Numbered from the stretch's first letter, positions 5,797 to 14,165 are shown. The stretch: DNA of 14,279 nucleotides from GCA-002722245 sp964230605 (GCA_964230605.1 CAXRIN010000024.1:1-14279); one strand, 5' to 3'. Numbers and translations are program-made. The notes: generated by a model from the sequence alone, not told the origin.

Positions 5797-7017
5797 ATGA
5801 AATTTTTAAAAACAACAATCATCCTTTTAATTTTAGGATGTACGATTAGTAATGCATCGAATTATAGAGCTGTTGCTTATTTACCTTCTTACAGGACGTC
5901 CATTTTAAGCGACATAAATTTTGATTTAATCACTCATGTTATGTGGGCTTTTGCAAACCCCGATGAACAGGGGCAAATAATTCACTCTTCTAGCATAGAC
6001 AACTTTGTGAATACTGTTCACAACAATAATGCACTTGCAATTTTATCTATAGGTGGTGGCGGAGACTACTCTTGGGGTAACAAAGTATCGATTTATAAAA
6101 CTTTATGGGAAACACCAGAATCAAGAACAGCTTTTGTTCACGAACTAATGAATTACCTAAGAGAACATAATTTTGATGGTTTGGATAATGACATAGAAGG
6201 AAATGCGCTTGCATTGAGCAACTTTAATGTTTTCTCCAGAGAATTGGGCGACAGTTTGCATGCTAGCGGATTTGAATATTCTGCAGCCATTGGTGTTAAT
6301 GGATCTTGGGGTGTAAACAAGTGGGATACCTCTACTCTTCAGAAACTTGATTTCATAATGACGATGAGTTATGGAGGCGTTGGTTCTTGGAATTGGAGCT
6401 CAAAAACAGACGACCATACATTTACTAAAATGAAAAACGACATGGAGTACTTTTTAAATAATAGAGGTATTGCCTCACATAAAATTGTTGGAGGTATTCC
6501 TTTTTATTCAGTTGAATTTCCTAACTCCGCTCAATCTAGCTATGACCAATTCCATCAAACTATTTGCTCCATTTACAGTGACCCACAATTTGATACACAA
6601 GATCCTTTTCATTCGGATACTTTAGAAACTACAGAAGGACATGTTGTTTACATTAATAGCATTGAAACTATTGAGAAGAAAATGGACTTTTGTGAGGACT
6701 TTGGAGGTATTATGATTTGGGAAATTGGCCAAGATTGCTACAATGGTACAGTTAGCTTACAAGATTCAATGTATGCGCATATGGTTGAATTCAAAGTTGG
6801 TGTTAATGATTTGAAAAATGTTCTCAACTTTGATTTATACCCAAACCCAAGTTTAGAAAAGATTAGTTTAAAGTTTGGTCAAAACAGTTCGTTAAACTTC
6901 GAGATTTATAACACTTTAGTAGAGAAAGTAAAAGTAGGCTCTGTTCGAAACAATCAATCAATTGATATAGCAGAATTAAGTGAAGGACATTACGTTATCA
7001 AATTGAGTAATGATTAA
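5797..7017 (+). CDS. Secreted GH18 chitinase-like protein with a shortened T9SS sorting domain
   Basis: This 406-residue protein begins with a signal peptide (1-20, cleavage after ISNA). An LGC at 13-15 resembles a lipobox, but a lipoprotein is less likely given the sorting domain. A GH18 barrel (about 22-330) shows SIGG (84-87) and the full catalytic signature DGLDNDIE (127-134), with E134 as proton donor. It therefore probably hydrolyses chitin or related N-acetylglucosamine polymers. From about 341, FDLYPNPS and ELSEGHYVIKL mark a type A T9SS C-terminal domain. It ends at SND, before the last basic strand that sorting needs. The same frame beyond the TAA encodes LEYGNLSFIKK and then a stop at 7051-7053, exactly the missing ending. 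A nonsense mutation or sequencing error is likely. Confidence 0.88.
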   Translation: MKFLKTTIILLILGCTISNASNYRAVAYLPSYRTSILSDINFDLITHVMWAFANPDEQGQIIHSSSIDNFVNTVHNNNALAILSIGGGGDYSWGNKVSIYKTLWETPESRTAFVHELMNYLREHNFDGLDNDIEGNALALSNFNVFSRELGDSLHASGFEYSAAIGVNGSWGVNKWDTSTLQKLDFIMTMSYGGVGSWNWSSKTDDHTFTKMKNDMEYFLNNRGIASHKIVGGIPFYSVEFPNSAQSSYDQFHQTICSIYSDPQFDTQDPFHSDTLETTEGHVVYINSIETIEKKMDFCEDFGGIMIWEIGQDCYNGTVSLQDSMYAHMVEFKVGVNDLKNVLNFDLYPNPSLEKISLKFGQNSSLNFEIYNTLVEKVKVGSVRNNQSIDIAELSEGHYVIKLSND

Positions 7018-7056
7018 CTTGAATACGGGAACCTATCTTTCATTAAAAAGTAAAAA

Positions 7057-8625
7057 TTACAAAAAGAGAATTGAAATTTTCTTTTCAAAAACGCTCGGTG
7101 ATTGATTTATACTTTCATTGAGCGTTTCTTTTTGATTAGCTACATATGGCAAAAAAGATCCAACTCTTTCCATGGGAACTCCATTTGGAAATAATTTAGA
7201 ATGAATTGATCTTAATTTATTAATTGATTGTTCCTGATTTTGCTTTTCCGCATTCAAAAATCTTCGGTACACATTTTCTAAAGCAGACATTGCGCGTGTT
7301 TGCTCTCCAAGAACTACCTTTTCTAATTGAGGATTTATCGATTTTCCTTTTTCCAACAACTGCTTATAAACCTTTTCGAGCTCTGCCTTTTCATCTTCAA
7401 AAGACAACTCCCCTCCTGCTATCTCAGCTATATAATTATTGATTAGAATATCCAGTTCTCCAAAAAATAAACTTAATTCCAAATTATTAGCTTCAAGCCA
7501 TTCTTTAAGTTTTGGTTGCAAAACAAAATAAGAATTTCGAACAATTGGAATTGGAAAGTCTAAATTAAATTCTTTAAACACTTCACTTAATTCAAGCCAA
7601 TAAGCAATTTCTCCAGCACCACCTACATATGCTAAATTGGGTAATAAAACCTCTTGATAAAGTGGTCTTAAAATCACATTAGGACTAATTTTCTCGGGGT
7701 TAGATTTTACTAACTCCATTATTTCTTCCTCGCTCCATGAAATAGAATTATCTGACAAGCCATAGCCATTTTCAGTCTTAACTATTCTCTTTCTAATTTC
7801 ATTTTCAATATAAAAAAGGTTGACTTCTCGCGGATTAACTTGGGTTTTATAATCTTTCAACCTCTCAATTTGAACTTGAGCAGCTTTATAAGATGTTGAA
7901 TTTTTAAGTTCTTTAATGGCGTATTCTGTAAAAAGAGCCTTTAAGTTCTTATCATCTGCATCCAAAATCAAAATCCCTTCATCTTTAAAGAGTTCTCTTA
8001 CAAACAATCTTGTAATTTGAGAAAGGTTTCCACCATTATTGAAAGCATGATTAATAATAGATTTAACTTCTTGAAACTTCTCTCCTTCACCTATTATTGA
8101 ATTCACTTCTTCCAGAAATAAAGAAAAATGATTTTTTGAAATTCGTCCCACAGGCCCTCTATTTTCACCTTCACAACGAACCTCCTTCCCAAACAAATTG
8201 ACTTTAGAAATCTCTTCAAAATCATGATCTTCTGAAGCCATCCAAAAAAAAGGAACAACAGGAAATTCCGATGTTGAAACATCTTTACAAAGTCTTATAA
8301 CGTCTTTGATCTTTGTGTAGAAAAACAAAGGTCCACCTAAAAGAACTAATTGATGACCAGTGGTAATTGAGTGACAATTATCTTGGGAAAATAATCTTAA
8401 GTTCTCTTGTTCAGCCTCAGTTAATAGCAACCCTTCATATTGCTTATTTAAAACCTCAGAAACTATTTGCCGTGTGGAAGAATCATACTTCCTTTTTTTA
8501 TTAGAATTGAGTTGCTCCAAGGAATAATCCCAATTAACTATGCCTGCAGACTGTAAATCCCCGGACAAATAATCACGAATTAGTTTTGGAAAAAAATCTA
8601 ATTCATCAAAATTATAGGACTTCAT
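7057..8625 (-). CDS. bshC: Bacillithiol biosynthesis cysteine-adding enzyme BshC
   Basis: BshC adds cysteine to glucosaminyl-malate, the last step of synthesis of bacillithiol, a low-molecular-weight thiol. From ATG 8625 the protein has 522 residues, the normal family size. Its start, MKSYNFDELDFFPKLIRDYL, matches the family's N-terminus; an ATG five codons upstream (8640) would lengthen the overlap with the gene before. Family motifs are TTGHQLVLLGGPLFFYTK (from about 88) and FFWMASEDHDFEEI (from about 126), forming the nucleotide-fold active site. The C-terminal part (about 405-500) is charged and helical, as in the coiled-coil dimerisation region. The start overlaps the upstream glycosidase stop by 14 nt, so translation is probably coupled. 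bshA and bshB are not in the window. Confidence 0.94.
   Translation of the reverse strand: MKSYNFDELDFFPKLIRDYLSGDLQSAGIVNWDYSLEQLNSNKKRKYDSSTRQIVSEVLNKQYEGLLLTEAEQENLRLFSQDNCHSITTGHQLVLLGGPLFFYTKIKDVIRLCKDVSTSEFPVVPFFWMASEDHDFEEISKVNLFGKEVRCEGENRGPVGRISKNHFSLFLEEVNSIIGEGEKFQEVKSIINHAFNNGGNLSQITRLFVRELFKDEGILILDADDKNLKALFTEYAIKELKNSTSYKAAQVQIERLKDYKTQVNPREVNLFYIENEIRKRIVKTENGYGLSDNSISWSEEEIMELVKSNPEKISPNVILRPLYQEVLLPNLAYVGGAGEIAYWLELSEVFKEFNLDFPIPIVRNSYFVLQPKLKEWLEANNLELSLFFGELDILINNYIAEIAGGELSFEDEKAELEKVYKQLLEKGKSINPQLEKVVLGEQTRAMSALENVYRRFLNAEKQNQEQSINKLRSIHSKLFPNGVPMERVGSFLPYVANQKETLNESINQSPSVFEKKISILFL
7089..7133 (+). terminator. Plus-strand terminator of the GH18 gene, inside the bshC 3' end
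   Basis: AAACGCTCGGTGA (7089-7101) pairs with TCATTGAGCGTTT (7115-7127) in a 13-bp stem with two G-U pairs, followed by CTTTTT. The G-U pairs form only in the plus-strand RNA; the minus-strand RNA would have A-C mismatches there. The site therefore serves the GH18 transcript, 72 nt past its stop, and lies within bshC coding sequence. Confidence 0.65.
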
Positions 8626-10084
8626 TTTCTTGGGTTCCATACTCCTCTTGTGGCATTTCTAATACGTTATAAACTGAATTGGATAAAGTAATAATTGATG
8701 AAGCAGAGTAAAATCCAATTCTTGATTCCGAATATTTATAATCGATTAGAGTCAATTTAACAATATCATTTATTGACAACTCGATATAATGACCATACCT
8801 AATTAATTTGAAATCTAACGAGTAATTTTGATTCGGTATAAATTGATTGGTCTGAAGATTACTAAAAACAAAATTATTTTGAGGATTATCTGGATTGAAT
8901 CCCCATGATCTTATTTGAACATAACCACTTTTAAAATCAAGGGAAATGTAATAACCACTTCCATCCTCTCCTTCAGCTAATAACAAACCACATTTCCCCA
9001 TTCCTTCCATGGTTATAGTTCCTTCCCAAATATAAGCGGCAGAAATTCTTTTGAAAGTAAATAACTCATAACCTGATCGAGAAGTCATCCACCATTTGCC
9101 GTTTATGTCATCAAATTTTGCTGTAGGATTATTATACATCATTGTTACTTCAGGGAAAGCTTGTTGAGTATAAGTTTTCACCACCTTTTCATTCCATCTG
9201 TAAAATGATTTTAAATAGAGCTTGCCATCATCGTCTACTGCTAATTCTTTTGGCGGAGGAAGTACTCTTTTTGAATTCACCTGTCTGTCAAGAAAGTAAA
9301 ATCCATATATCAAATTATGCTCACCATCCTTTACAAGTCTGGCAGCATAATTTCCTTGAGGCATTAAAACATCTTGATGAAAAGACTGATATTCCCCGTC
9401 CAAAGTATCCGAATGCCAATAACGCACTTTAATATCCTCTCTTATCGATCCAATTAAATAAAATTTATCATTTAATTCAATCAAACAAGGGCATTCTATA
9501 TCATCATAAGCCAATGGAAAAAGAATTGGTTTAACAGGTTCAAAACCTTCATCGGTCCTTTTATAAGTTGCTACACATCCTCGGCGATATACAGGTCCTG
9601 AACTTGCTCTACCACAAATAAGTAAATATTCTTCATCATGGTGTTTGTATAGATATGGATCCCTGAAGCTCAACCATGTTCGTGGATTGTTCTCTAAATC
9701 TTCATAGTAAGGACCATGAGATTCAATTGGTAAATCTTTCGGAAATGTTTTTTCCCAATGAATCAAATCCTTCGAAACAGCCCTTCCTACTCTTTGATTC
9801 ACACCTCTATCTTCAAGCTGTAAACCAGTATAAAACATCTCAAAAGTTCCATCCTCTCGCTCAGAAACGTCCATCGTCCAAAGCATGTCATCATCCCATT
9901 CTCCTGGATCACCTACAAACATGGCATTTTTCACTCTGCTCCATGCAATTCCATCTTTCGACACTGCATGTGCAATATAATCATGGTTAGGAATTATTAA
10001 ATGAAATAAATGATAAAAACCGTTATGAACATGAACTTCAACATCTCCTATTTCCCAATCGGTAAATCCACTTCCTGTGTACAT
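8612..10084 (-). CDS. GH32-like five-bladed beta-propeller glycosidase, probably cytoplasmic
   Basis: This 490-residue protein has no signal peptide. The N-terminal propeller (about 1-320) carries the landmarks of GH32/GH43/GH68-type enzymes: a first-blade aspartate (D14 in EIGDVEVHVHNGFYHLF), RDP at 141-143, and ECP at 197-199, where E197 would be the acid/base. The usual WMNDPNG of GH32 is replaced by TDWEIGDVEV, so it is a divergent member and sucrose specificity is inferred, not shown. A C-terminal beta-sandwich (about 345-475; SGYYISLDFKSGYVQIRSWG) follows, as in GH32. The start lies 6 nt after the sucrose-phosphate synthase/phosphatase gene, which points to sucrose or a sucrose-like glycoside as substrate. 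It overlaps bshC by 14 nt. It could instead be a transglycosylase or act on another fructoside. Confidence 0.75.
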   Translation of the reverse strand: MYTGSGFTDWEIGDVEVHVHNGFYHLFHLIIPNHDYIAHAVSKDGIAWSRVKNAMFVGDPGEWDDDMLWTMDVSEREDGTFEMFYTGLQLEDRGVNQRVGRAVSKDLIHWEKTFPKDLPIESHGPYYEDLENNPRTWLSFRDPYLYKHHDEEYLLICGRASSGPVYRRGCVATYKRTDEGFEPVKPILFPLAYDDIECPCLIELNDKFYLIGSIREDIKVRYWHSDTLDGEYQSFHQDVLMPQGNYAARLVKDGEHNLIYGFYFLDRQVNSKRVLPPPKELAVDDDGKLYLKSFYRWNEKVVKTYTQQAFPEVTMMYNNPTAKFDDINGKWWMTSRSGYELFTFKRISAAYIWEGTITMEGMGKCGLLLAEGEDGSGYYISLDFKSGYVQIRSWGFNPDNPQNNFVFSNLQTNQFIPNQNYSLDFKLIRYGHYIELSINDIVKLTLIDYKYSESRIGFYSASSIITLSNSVYNVLEMPQEEYGTQENEVL

Positions 10085-10090
10085 AAAATC

Positions 10091-12247
10091 TTATTTTAAC
10101 TTGAAATGCTCCAAACCTTCTAAGATTCCAGCTGCAGCATATTTTTCAGCGACGTACAGATTTTTACGTGTTTTGAGGTGGCTTAACTCTTCCGATGCGT
10201 TCCCTACGATAATACCATTTATTGGCTCACGGAACATATCCATATCATTACCTGAGTCACCACAAGCGTAAACTTTATTCAGCTGTAATCCCCATTTATG
10301 ACAAAGATAAAGGATTGCATTTCCCTTGGAAGCTCTTTTGGGAAGGATATCAACAAAACGATTGTGAGAAGCGATAACATTAATATGATACCAATCGTTT
10401 CCCAAACGTCTTTTTATCTTTTCCTCATTATATTTACTTGGGTCGCAATAGTAAGATATTTTATGAGGATTTTGCGCATTATCTTCCTGTGGCTCCAACC
10501 AATCAAGAGGTTTTAAGGCTTTTACAATTGCTTCTCTATCCCATTTAAAATCAAGATAAGCACTCCAATCTTCATCTTTACTATTTAAATCTGTATCGTA
10601 ATATATTTCTGTTCCAACGGAACAAACAATGAAATCAACATCGAGGTCATAATCATCAACTACCTCTTTCACCAAATCAAAGTTTCTACCAGATGATAAT
10701 GCAAAGCTGATTCCTTTTGGACGATTTTGAAGATAATGTTTCAACTCATCAATTCCTGGGTCTCCGTGTTCAGGAGCAATTAAGGTACCATCAATATCAG
10801 TGATTATTAAGCTCTTACTTTCTTTCAAATGTTTAATATGTTCTTTAGGTGCATTTAATTCTTTAGCTGTTTTGGGTTCAGACCTACTTAAACTTTCCAA
10901 CACCCAACTTACATATACTTCAATATGTGCATCCCAGCTGTAATGTTTTTTAGTGTTTAAAATTCCGTTATCACTAAACTTCCTCCATCTTTCCTCATTG
11001 GTTAACACCTTTTTAATACTTCTAGTAATATCAGCCTTATCCATTGGATCAACCAATAAACCGTTCTTCATTCTTGGAACAATTTCGGAAGGCCCTCCAT
11101 TTTTAGTAATTACAACAGGTATACCCGTACCTCCTGCTTCAATGGTGGTTAATCCAAAGTTTTCATGCAAACATATATTGGCAAAAACGCCTCTTTTATT
11201 AGCACAATACTGATAGATAAGAGCTACCTCATTTTCAATATCATGTCGTTTAGGAATTGCCATTTTACCATACAAATCGTACTTATCCATTAGCAAAAGT
11301 AGTTCCGTCAAAACCTCTTGTTCTTGCTTTGGCATTGTATTAATATCCTTTCGGATACCAGCAAAAATCGCAAGATTCGCAAGTGCTTGGAGTTCTTTAT
11401 CCTCTCCGTATGCTTCAATTAAAAAGTGTAAATTCTTTCTTCTATCAGGACGAGAAAGTGCCAGGATAATGGGCTTATTAGGATTTGTTAAGAATTTCTC
11501 AATACTTTGACCTACCCAATACCTCCTTTGAAGTTGCTCATAATCCTCATCTTCTTGAAATCTTTTAATATAGTATGGCGTAAACTTACTTATGTCTATA
11601 CCAGGAGGCTGAACATGAAATTGCGCCTTGTCGTAATTCTCATACTCCTCCCAGTCTGCAATCTCCAAATAAGTAGATGTAACTATAAACTCGCTTAGGG
11701 CTAGTGCATTTTCCTCAGCGCTTATTCTCTGACTAAATTTAAATCTTTCCTCTGCTTGCTCTTCTGTCATTCCAGCAGATAGCATTTTTTTCTTTTTTGC
11801 TAAACCTAATGAATGTCCTGTATGCGCAAACGGAACATTTAAACGTACAGATAATCTAGCGGCAGCATATCCGGCATCTCCATAATGTGAGTGAATCCAA
11901 TCAGGTTTAATCTTATACTCTTTTATGTGCTTTAACGTGTTTTCTACAAATTCATCTAAGTGCTCCCAAAGTTGTTCCTTCATTTTATAATCAGTCCCTC
12001 CAAACTCTATTCTTCTGATATCAAACTTTGGGTTTATCTCTTCGATAGTTGCACCGTATTCTGATGAAACTTCAGGGTCTTTTATTTTTCTTGTAAAAAG
12101 ATGAACATGAGTAACATCTTCATGTTGTGAAAGGTATTCAGCTAATTCAAAAACATATTTAGTTTGTCCGCCATTATCAGCATCTCTACCTATTTCTAAT
12201 CCACTTCCTTTTACTAATCCATGAAGGTTAAGTATAAATATTCTCAT
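10091..12247 (-). CDS. sps: Bifunctional sucrose-phosphate synthase / sucrose-phosphate phosphatase
   Basis: This 718-residue fusion makes sucrose from a nucleotide-glucose and fructose 6-phosphate and then removes the phosphate. Residues 1-455 form a GT4 glycosyltransferase. It has GRDADNGGQTKYVFEL (20-35), HTGHSLG (142-148), SRPDRRKN (265-272, phosphate-binding R/K) and the E-x7-E motif E362-E370 in ENFGLTTIE. Residues 478-718 form an HAD phosphatase with DIDGT (484-488, nucleophile D484), a serine in SSGR (518-521), K641 and GDSGND (663-668). Two-domain enzymes of this kind are known from cyanobacteria and other bacteria that store sucrose as a compatible solute. It is the first gene of the sps-glycosidase-bshC cluster. 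About 55 bp upstream lies the terminator of the preceding gene; no convincing -7 box was found between. Confidence 0.93.
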   Translation of the reverse strand: MRIFILNLHGLVKGSGLEIGRDADNGGQTKYVFELAEYLSQHEDVTHVHLFTRKIKDPEVSSEYGATIEEINPKFDIRRIEFGGTDYKMKEQLWEHLDEFVENTLKHIKEYKIKPDWIHSHYGDAGYAAARLSVRLNVPFAHTGHSLGLAKKKKMLSAGMTEEQAEERFKFSQRISAEENALALSEFIVTSTYLEIADWEEYENYDKAQFHVQPPGIDISKFTPYYIKRFQEDEDYEQLQRRYWVGQSIEKFLTNPNKPIILALSRPDRRKNLHFLIEAYGEDKELQALANLAIFAGIRKDINTMPKQEQEVLTELLLLMDKYDLYGKMAIPKRHDIENEVALIYQYCANKRGVFANICLHENFGLTTIEAGGTGIPVVITKNGGPSEIVPRMKNGLLVDPMDKADITRSIKKVLTNEERWRKFSDNGILNTKKHYSWDAHIEVYVSWVLESLSRSEPKTAKELNAPKEHIKHLKESKSLIITDIDGTLIAPEHGDPGIDELKHYLQNRPKGISFALSSGRNFDLVKEVVDDYDLDVDFIVCSVGTEIYYDTDLNSKDEDWSAYLDFKWDREAIVKALKPLDWLEPQEDNAQNPHKISYYCDPSKYNEEKIKRRLGNDWYHINVIASHNRFVDILPKRASKGNAILYLCHKWGLQLNKVYACGDSGNDMDMFREPINGIIVGNASEELSHLKTRKNLYVAEKYAAAGILEGLEHFKLK

Positions 12248-12302
12248 AAACTCAATTTTTCAACTGCAGCTAATACTAACACTGCACATTTTTGTTTTAT
12301 CA

Positions 12303-12330
12303 ATAAAAAAGGGCACCAATGGCGCCCTTT
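12303..12330 (-). terminator. Intrinsic terminator of the chalcone isomerase-like gene
   Basis: On the minus strand AAAGGGCGCC-ATT-GGTGCCCTTT forms a 10-bp stem with one G-U pair, followed by TTTATTG. It begins 2 nt past the stop codon at 12333 and separates this gene from the sucrose cluster. Confidence 0.8.
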
Positions 12331-12332
12331 AA

Positions 12333-12893
12333 TTAATCTATTCCTAATAATTCTTCTTTCAAATCGCCTACAACAGGATTATCTCCTATCCACATGCCCA
12401 ATAAAGCCTTTTGAAACGTTTTGTTGACGGGGATTGTAATCTTCAAGTTATTCTCCTTAAAAATTTTGGTTTCACCGTCAGCACCGAAAAAAACCACAAA
12501 TTCGTCTCCAACATTAAAGTCTGTTCCAAAACCTTTTTTCAATTGTTGAATTTCTTTTTCAATAGGTTTGGTATTGGATCCTGTTGATTTTTTAAAACCA
12601 TCATCCATTCCGTTTGCAAATCTATCGGCAGTAACTAAACTACTTACAACAACAATTCTTACAAACTTATCTTGTTCCGAATTTAAGATCTCTTTGTGGT
12701 TAGAATTCTTAGAATCTAAGTAAAGTCCAATTGTATAGATATCTAGAAAAAACTTCTCTCTAATACCCGCTCCATTCAAAACATAATCTTTCCCCATGAA
12801 GCTCATATGATCCTTATACTGGATATCTGAAACCTCAACATCCGCTGAAGTTAAAACAAACAATAATGGAAGTACGAACAAAATTTTCCTCAT
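12333..12893 (-). CDS. Secreted chalcone isomerase-like protein
   Basis: This 186-residue protein has a signal peptide (1-17, cleavage after LTSA). The mature part matches the bacterial chalcone isomerase-like family: a first strand pair ending in LNGAGIREKFFLDIYTIGLY (39-58), then VRIVVVSSLV, and the C-terminal motif FQKALLGMWIGDNPV (160-174) with KEELLG. In bacteria these proteins are exported and are not known to make flavonoids; fatty-acid or small-ligand binding has been suggested for the fold, and the role here is unknown. It starts 45 nt downstream of the response regulator stop on the same strand, with no clear promoter between, so the two may share a transcript. A terminator follows directly. 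Confidence 0.85.
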   Translation of the reverse strand: MRKILFVLPLLFVLTSADVEVSDIQYKDHMSFMGKDYVLNGAGIREKFFLDIYTIGLYLDSKNSNHKEILNSEQDKFVRIVVVSSLVTADRFANGMDDGFKKSTGSNTKPIEKEIQQLKKGFGTDFNVGDEFVVFFGADGETKIFKENNLKITIPVNKTFQKALLGMWIGDNPVVGDLKEELLGID

Positions 12894-12938
12894 AATGTTT
12901 CTTTAACCACAATAGGTTGATCAGAGTTTCAGTTTTTG

Positions 12939-13595
12939 TTAAACTTCTATAAGATTATTTACAATTGCATATTTCACTAGCTCAGCAACATTTTTCACTT
13001 TAACTTTTTGCATGATGTTGGTTCTATGAGTATCTACTGTTCTATGAGATATTCCCAAAATATCAGCAATTTTCTGATTACTTAAACCATCAGATAACAA
13101 TCTGATAATTTCTATTTCTCTATTAGTTAAGCCTGATGACTTTCGTATTGGATTAGTAAAGTCCCCAGCTTTAGTTACGTAACTACTAACCATTAACTGA
13201 CTTACTTCTGCTGCAAAATACTGTCCCCCATCAGCAACAACTTTAATCGCTTTTATTAATTCCTCTTTTGGAGAATCTTTAAGAATGTAACCCGATGCAC
13301 CTGCTTTTATACTTCGTTGAATAAAATCTTCTTTCACATGCATTGAAAGCATAATAACCTTAACATCCTTATCTCTCTTACAAATCTCTTTTGTTAAAAT
13401 TATTCCATCACCATCATCCAATGAAATATCCATTAACACAAGGTCAGGTTTCATGGATTCAATACTTTTCAAAACATCCTTTGCAGAATTTACTTCACCA
13501 ATTACTTCAATATCGTTTTCAGAATTGAGCAAAGCTGTGATACCCATGCGGATTAACTGGTGGTCATCGACCAAAACAACTTTAATAGCAGTCAT
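12939..13595 (-). CDS. NarL/LuxR-type two-component response regulator
   Basis: This 218-residue transcription regulator has an N-terminal receiver domain (about 3-120) with acidic residues D10/D11, phosphoacceptor D56 (LVLMDISLDD), S84 and K106 (LKDSPKEE). A C-terminal LuxR-type helix-turn-helix (about 152-215) contains LTNREIEIIRLLSDG and the recognition region ISHRTVDTHRTNIM. All phosphorylation residues are intact. No sensor kinase is adjacent, so its partner is elsewhere. The promoter region carries a perfect -7 box and a 16-bp palindrome, which suggests autoregulation. The gene downstream (chalcone isomerase-like) may be a co-transcribed target. Such regulators control varied processes, so the signal cannot be inferred. 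Confidence 0.93.
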   Translation of the reverse strand: MTAIKVVLVDDHQLIRMGITALLNSENDIEVIGEVNSAKDVLKSIESMKPDLVLMDISLDDGDGIILTKEICKRDKDVKVIMLSMHVKEDFIQRSIKAGASGYILKDSPKEELIKAIKVVADGGQYFAAEVSQLMVSSYVTKAGDFTNPIRKSSGLTNREIEIIRLLSDGLSNQKIADILGISHRTVDTHRTNIMQKVKVKNVAELVKYAIVNNLIEV

Positions 13596-13613
13596 AATAG
13601 ATAGTTAGTATAT

Positions 13614-13621
13614 CAAATATA
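13614..13621 (-). promoter_or_regulatory. -7 promoter box of the response regulator gene
   Basis: The minus strand reads TATATTTG, a perfect TAnnTTTG match, 18 nt upstream of the start codon. It is also part of a hairpin-like inverted repeat, TAGTATAT-CAA-ATATACTA (13606-13624). A TTTT lies about 23 bp upstream on the minus strand as a poor -33 candidate. Confidence 0.5.
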
Positions 13622-13629
13622 CTATAATA

Positions 13630-13645
13630 TACGTGAATTCACGTA
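13630..13645. promoter_or_regulatory. 16-bp perfect palindrome in the response regulator promoter
   Basis: TACGTGAATTCACGTA is a perfect palindrome with no spacer. It lies just upstream of the -7 box at 13614-13621, where a bound dimer would block RNA polymerase. It is a good candidate for an operator of the regulator itself or of another dimeric protein. The 9-bp arms TTAGTATAT (13605-13613) and ATATACTAA (13652-13660) flank it. Confidence 0.5.
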
Positions 13646-13700
13646 AAAGGAATATACTAATCGATAAGTCGCATTGTTTAAAACATCAATATCAAAAGGC

Positions 13701-13721
13701 ATTTTGAACGTATTTCAAAAT
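13701..13721. repeat. Inverted repeat between the divergent genes
   Basis: ATTTTGAA-CGTAT-TTCAAAAT has perfect 8-bp arms and a 5-bp spacer, about 145 bp upstream of the lipoprotein ATG and 106 bp upstream of the regulator ATG. It could be an operator or chance in AT-rich DNA. Elsewhere in 13646-13865 I see only a weak AACCTT/AAGGTT hairpin (13819-13836) in the lipoprotein leader, and no gene. Confidence 0.3.
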
Positions 13722-13865
13722 ATTACAAAAAGTTAAATCTACGTATTCAAGCAACTTTTACATAAAAAACAAAAAAACTAAATATCACATCAAGATTTAT
13801 TTATTCCAACTCAAGTATAACCTTACCGAGAAGGTTTCGTAGAAGCTTTTGAAAAATTGTACACA

Positions 13866-14165
13866 ATGAAGAAAACATTTCTATCACTTGCTGCTATAGC
13901 TTTACTCATAGCTAGCTGTGGCGAGGAAGAATCAACAAGAAGATCAAGAGCTCAAAACAAGACTAAGACAGAACAAACAACTAAAACTAATTCCGAGGAA
14001 GCTCCACTGATAGATAAAGAAACCATGTTTGGTATTATCAAATCAATACCTTCCCCTCTTGAAACATCTGATCTTATAAAAAGTTTAGGTATTCCTTTTT
14101 CTGAAAGAATTTTAAACTCACCAGACAAAAAAAGTAAATCTGATTCCCCACAATCTTACCTATAA
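13866..14165 (+). pseudogene. 5' fragment of a lipoprotein gene, cut off by an IS
   Basis: From ATG 13866 the frame gives 99 residues. A lipoprotein signal peptide ends in the lipobox IASC (C18) and is followed by GEEES, an acidic stretch like the Bacteroidota surface-export signal. A charged, Thr/Lys/Gln-rich linker follows (about 22-46). Then comes ETMFGIIKSIPSPLETSDLIKS. This IPSPLE...LIK segment is one I recall from longer Bacteroidota lipoproteins of unknown function, usually well over 200 residues. Similarity seems to end near NSPD (84-87); the last 12 codons appear to be IS sequence, because an IS1595-like transposase ends on the opposite strand at 14156, overlapping this frame. The gene is therefore probably inactive. 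An in-frame TTG at 13857 is a less likely start. Confidence 0.65.

Noticed and set aside
5797..5850. GH18 protein as a lipoprotein (LILGC at residues 11-15).
   Set aside because: A cleavage site after ISNA follows at residue 20 and the protein carries a T9SS sorting domain, so ordinary signal peptidase cleavage fits better. It is not excluded.
9142..9990. Plus-strand open frames of 96 and 104 codons opposite the glycosidase gene.
   Set aside because: They are antisense to a well-supported gene, have no recognisable domains and no promoter or leader, and their composition is that of reverse-complement coding sequence.
10953..11698. Plus-strand frames of 86 and 63 codons with hydrophobic stretches inside the sps locus.
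   Set aside because: They lie fully antisense to conserved GT4 motifs; the hydrophobic character comes from the complementary codons.
12221..12427. Plus-strand frame of 68 codons between sps and the chalcone isomerase-like gene.
   Set aside because: It crosses a strong terminator hairpin and the 3' end of the real gene, so it is not plausible as coding.
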